The translations under genes and the position numbers were made by a program. A DNA stretch of 37,529 nt, taken from positions 1-37,529 of the forward strand of contig JAJYXP010000042.1 of the NCBI GenBank assembly GCA_021801705.1, written 5' to 3'. Positions 35,721 to 37,529 of this stretch are shown here, in pieces. Within the stretch, counting starts at the first letter, position 1, and each line of letters begins with the position of its first letter. Source of the stretch: Pseudomonadota bacterium. Its GTDB lineage: Bacteria > Pseudomonadota > Gammaproteobacteria > Burkholderiales > Sulfuricellaceae. The notes beneath the pieces are model-generated. The model made no database searches. It saw only the letters and a program-made list of their open reading frames with translations, and was not told the origin of the DNA.

Positions 35721-35769
35721 AAATTTCAGATAGTTGCAAGAGGGGCGCGTGATTTTTTAAAACAGCTTC
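35709..35769 (+). terminator. AGCTGTTT...AAACAGCT inverted repeat at the MCP stop
   Basis: The left arm GAAGCTGTTTAAAAAT (35709-35724) contains the last codons and TAA of the chemoreceptor gene. The right arm GATTTTTTAAAACAGCTTC (to 35769) is its complement with single-base slips. The loop is about 27 bases. It probably marks transcript end; the T-run lies in the right arm, not after the stem, so it is not a textbook terminator. Confidence 0.5.
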
Positions 35770-35859
35770 TAACGAATGATGAGTTGGCGGCGTTTTTCTT
35801 TGCCTTGAGGCCTTGATCCAAGCCGATGCCAAGCCCCGATTTGGCTTGCCGGAAGCTGT

Positions 35860-35865
35860 TATAAT
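35860..35865 (+). promoter_or_regulatory. -10 element for the PfkB kinase gene
   Basis: A consensus TATAAT lies 30 bases before the ATG at 35895. The -35 region 17 bases upstream is weak (CCGATT, or TTGGCT at poor spacing). The intergenic gap 35721-35894 holds no other gene. Confidence 0.4.
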
Positions 35866-35894
35866 CCGGCGATCACATTTTACGGGATTCATCG

Positions 35895-36833
35895 ATGCAT
35901 ACGCTAATCTGCGGTTCCTTGGCTTACGACACCATCATGGTGTTCCATGACCATTTCAAGAACCATATCCTGCCCGAGCAGATCCACATCCTGAATGTGG
36001 CCTTCCTGGTGCCGGACATGCGGCGCGAATACGGCGGTTGTGCCGGGAACATTGCCTATAATCTGAAAATGATAGGCGGCGAGCCGTTGATCATGGCCAC
36101 GGTCGGGGATGATTTCCAGCCCTATCACGAGCGTCTGGAACGGCTCGGCCTGGCGCAGGACCATGTTCGCCGGGTTGCGGATACCTTCACCGCGCAGGCC
36201 TTCATTACCACGGACGTGGCCGACAACCAGATTACCGCTTTTCATCCCGGCGCCATGAGCCATGCCCATCAAAACCGTGTGGGCGATGCGCGGGATGTCG
36301 CGCTCGGCATCGTCGCGCCGGACGGACGGGAGGGCATGTTGCAGCACGCGCGCGAGTTTCACGAGGCCGGCGTCCCGTTCGTGTTCGATCCTGGTCAGGG
36401 CCTGCCGATGTTCAATGGCGAGGAGCTGTTGCAGTTCGTCGAATTGGCGGATTATGTCGCACTCAACGATTACGAGGCGCAATTGCTGCAGGAGCGCACC
36501 GGGAAAAAAATCGAGCAGTTGGCAAAACTTGTCAAGGCGCTGGTTGTCACACGAGGAGGGCAGGGTTCGGACATCTATGCCGATGGTCAACGCCACGAAA
36601 TTCCCTGCGTTAAAGTAGAAAACGTGGTTGATCCAACCGGCTGCGGCGATGCCTACCGCGCCGGTCTCCTGTATGGCATTGCGCGCGGCATGGATTGGCA
36701 GATCACCGGGCGGCTGGCTTCGCTGATGGGGGCGGTCAAGATCGCCAGCCGTGGCGGGCAGAACCACACACTCGCGCGCGAAGAGCTTCATTCGCGCTTC
36801 AAGGAACACTTTGGCATGAACTTTGGGGGTTAA
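35895..36833 (+). CDS. PfkB-family carbohydrate/nucleoside kinase
   Basis: The 312-residue protein belongs to the ribokinase/PfkB fold family, most like the bacterial adenosine-kinase-type branch. The N-terminal GGCAGNIAYNLKMIGGEP and the C-terminal anion-hole and catalytic-base motif DPTGCGDAYRAGLLYG (about 258-273) are clear; the base aspartate is in GCGD. The usual TGAGD reads TGCGD here, a mild variant. The substrate is not determined. It is followed directly, with no gap, by a lipoprotein gene. Confidence 0.88.
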   Translation: MHTLICGSLAYDTIMVFHDHFKNHILPEQIHILNVAFLVPDMRREYGGCAGNIAYNLKMIGGEPLIMATVGDDFQPYHERLERLGLAQDHVRRVADTFTAQAFITTDVADNQITAFHPGAMSHAHQNRVGDARDVALGIVAPDGREGMLQHAREFHEAGVPFVFDPGQGLPMFNGEELLQFVELADYVALNDYEAQLLQERTGKKIEQLAKLVKALVVTRGGQGSDIYADGQRHEIPCVKVENVVDPTGCGDAYRAGLLYGIARGMDWQITGRLASLMGAVKIASRGGQNHTLAREELHSRFKEHFGMNFGG

Positions 36834-37298
36834 ATGATGAACATCAAGTTTCTGAAATTGGTTGCGGCATTATCCGTGTCTGTGGTGGTTCTTGGCGGGT
36901 GCGCGTCGAGCATGTCGGGCGGCGCCTATAGCCGCACGCAGGCGCGCCAGGCGCAGGAAGTCCAGATGGGCGTGGTGGAAAGCGTGCGCCACGTCAAGAT
37001 CGAGGGCACCAAGAGCCCTGTCGGCGCGGGCGCTGGCGCGGTGATCGGCGGCATCGCCGGCAGCAATATCGGTGAGGGTAAGGGCAGCACCGTAGGCACG
37101 ATACTCGGTGCCGTGGCCGGCGGAGTGGCGGGCGCCGCAATCGAGGAAGGCGTGATGAGCAAGGATGGCCTGGAAATTACCGTCAAACTGGATAGCGGCC
37201 GCATGATCGCCGTGACCCAGGAGGCCGACGAACAGTTCAGGCTCGGCGATCGGGTGAGGGTACTGACCGGCGGCGGAGTGACGCGCGTCAGCCACTAA
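36834..37298 (+). CDS. SlyB/Pcp-like outer-membrane lipoprotein
   Basis: This 154-residue protein has a lipoprotein signal peptide with lipobox VLGGC (lipidated Cys23) and a glycine-zipper two-helix region (about 62-105, GAGAGAVIGGIAGSNIG and GAVAGGVAGAAIEEG). A short C-terminal beta-like domain (LEITVKLDSGRMIAVTQ) follows. SlyB-type lipoproteins sit in the outer membrane and help stabilise it; here function is by family only. The ATG abuts the upstream TAA; an ATG three bases downstream is equally possible. Confidence 0.9.
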   Translation: MMNIKFLKLVAALSVSVVVLGGCASSMSGGAYSRTQARQAQEVQMGVVESVRHVKIEGTKSPVGAGAGAVIGGIAGSNIGEGKGSTVGTILGAVAGGVAGAAIEEGVMSKDGLEITVKLDSGRMIAVTQEADEQFRLGDRVRVLTGGGVTRVSH

Positions 37299-37320
37299 GG
37301 GCGCTGATTAAATAACAAAT

Positions 37321-37390
37321 CGTCATTCCGGCGAAGGCCGGAATCTAGAAAATTCAAAGCACTGGACACCGGCTTTCGCCGGTGCGACGA
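37321..37390. repeat. CCGGCGAAGGCCGG / CCGGCTTTCGCCGG repeat pair
   Basis: Two short hairpins, TTCCGGCGAAGGCCGGAA and ACCGGCTTTCGCCGGT, face each other across a 30-bp AT-rich spacer. The same pair, in the other order, lies at 21793-21860. It probably ends the kinase-lipoprotein transcript. Confidence 0.75.
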
Positions 37391-37427
37391 ATAAATCGGC
37401 GGTTCCCTAATCTGACTGTGTCAATAA

Positions 37428-37529
37428 ATGTTTAAACGTGCCGATAACCAAAGCATCTTCCTTACTGAGGGTGATGTCATGGAAATCGAAGACGAACTGG
37501 AACGTTATCTTGATCGACTGGCGGGTGTG
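37428..37529 (+). CDS. Start of an unidentified gene, cut by window end
   Basis: An ATG at 37428 opens a frame without a stop to the window edge (34 codons). The visible sequence is acidic and probably helical (VMEIEDELERYLDRLAGV). An in-frame ATG at 37479 preceded by GAGGGTGA is a better-supported start. Too little is present to name it. Confidence 0.45.
   Translation, partial: MFKRADNQSIFLTEGDVMEIEDELERYLDRLAGV

Overview
The window looks like a chromosomal stretch of a denitrifying betaproteobacterium, most plausibly from the Nitrosomonadales (Sulfuricella/Gallionella-like). This rests on the GC-rich coding style, the hemA-prfA-prmC neighbourhood, a split P-protein (gcvPA/gcvPB) glycine cleavage operon behind a tandem glycine riboswitch, a short-chain cytochrome nitric oxide reductase (norCB, norQ, norD), and many palindromic intergenic repeats. 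The genus assignment is inference from gene content only.

Layout: (1) 1-3400: an IS1380-family element (224-1912, 4-bp CTAG duplication) sits exactly at the stop codon of a degenerate-EAL/HDOD signalling protein. (2) 3570-7747: tRNA-Phe(GAA), hemA, prfA, then a REP-associated tyrosine transposase (RAYT) bracketed by near-identical inverted 32-bp REPs, then prmC, whose N-terminus is now read through one of the REPs. (3) 7747-22358: a nitric-oxide region. It holds DUF2249 and NnrS-like genes, a nitronate monooxygenase-like flavoprotein, a TauD/TfdA-type dioxygenase, a divergent hemerythrin-DUF2249-NnrS-like operon, norC-norB, norQ, a membrane 4Fe-4S protein, a second hemerythrin, an unrecognised periplasmic protein, norD, and the NO sensor nsrR. 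An FNR/Dnr-type box and two NsrR-like sites lie at the promoters that matter. (4) 22596-26122: a DUF1003 protein, slyX, and a more AT-rich cassette on the minus strand encoding a C5-cytosine methyltransferase, an HNH nuclease and Vsr. (5) 26233-31558: glycine riboswitch, terminator hairpin, gcvT-gcvH-gcvPA-tpx-gcvPB. (6) 31777-33938: dgkA, a GT4 glycosyltransferase and a PAP2 phosphatase, probably for envelope lipids. (7) 34101-37529: a methyl-accepting chemotaxis protein, a PfkB-family kinase, a SlyB-like lipoprotein, and the start of an unidentified gene cut by the window edge.

How the parts work together: NorC/NorB reduce NO to N2O. NorQ (AAA+) and NorD (VWA) are the known activation pair for NorCB. 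NsrR is the expected repressor, relieved by NO through its Fe-S cluster. The hemerythrins, DUF2249 proteins and NnrS-like membrane proteins recur around it and probably handle NO stress. The glycine cassette turns on glycine catabolism when glycine binds the riboswitch, with a thiol peroxidase gene embedded in the same transcript.

The most unusual points are the REP/RAYT insertion that supplies codons to the essential-class gene prmC, the large palindrome lying between an NsrR-like operator and its gene, and the layered palindromic repeats (REPs nested in larger palindromes with CTAG-type ends). I did not find CRISPR arrays, rRNA genes, prophage or a clear integrative element.
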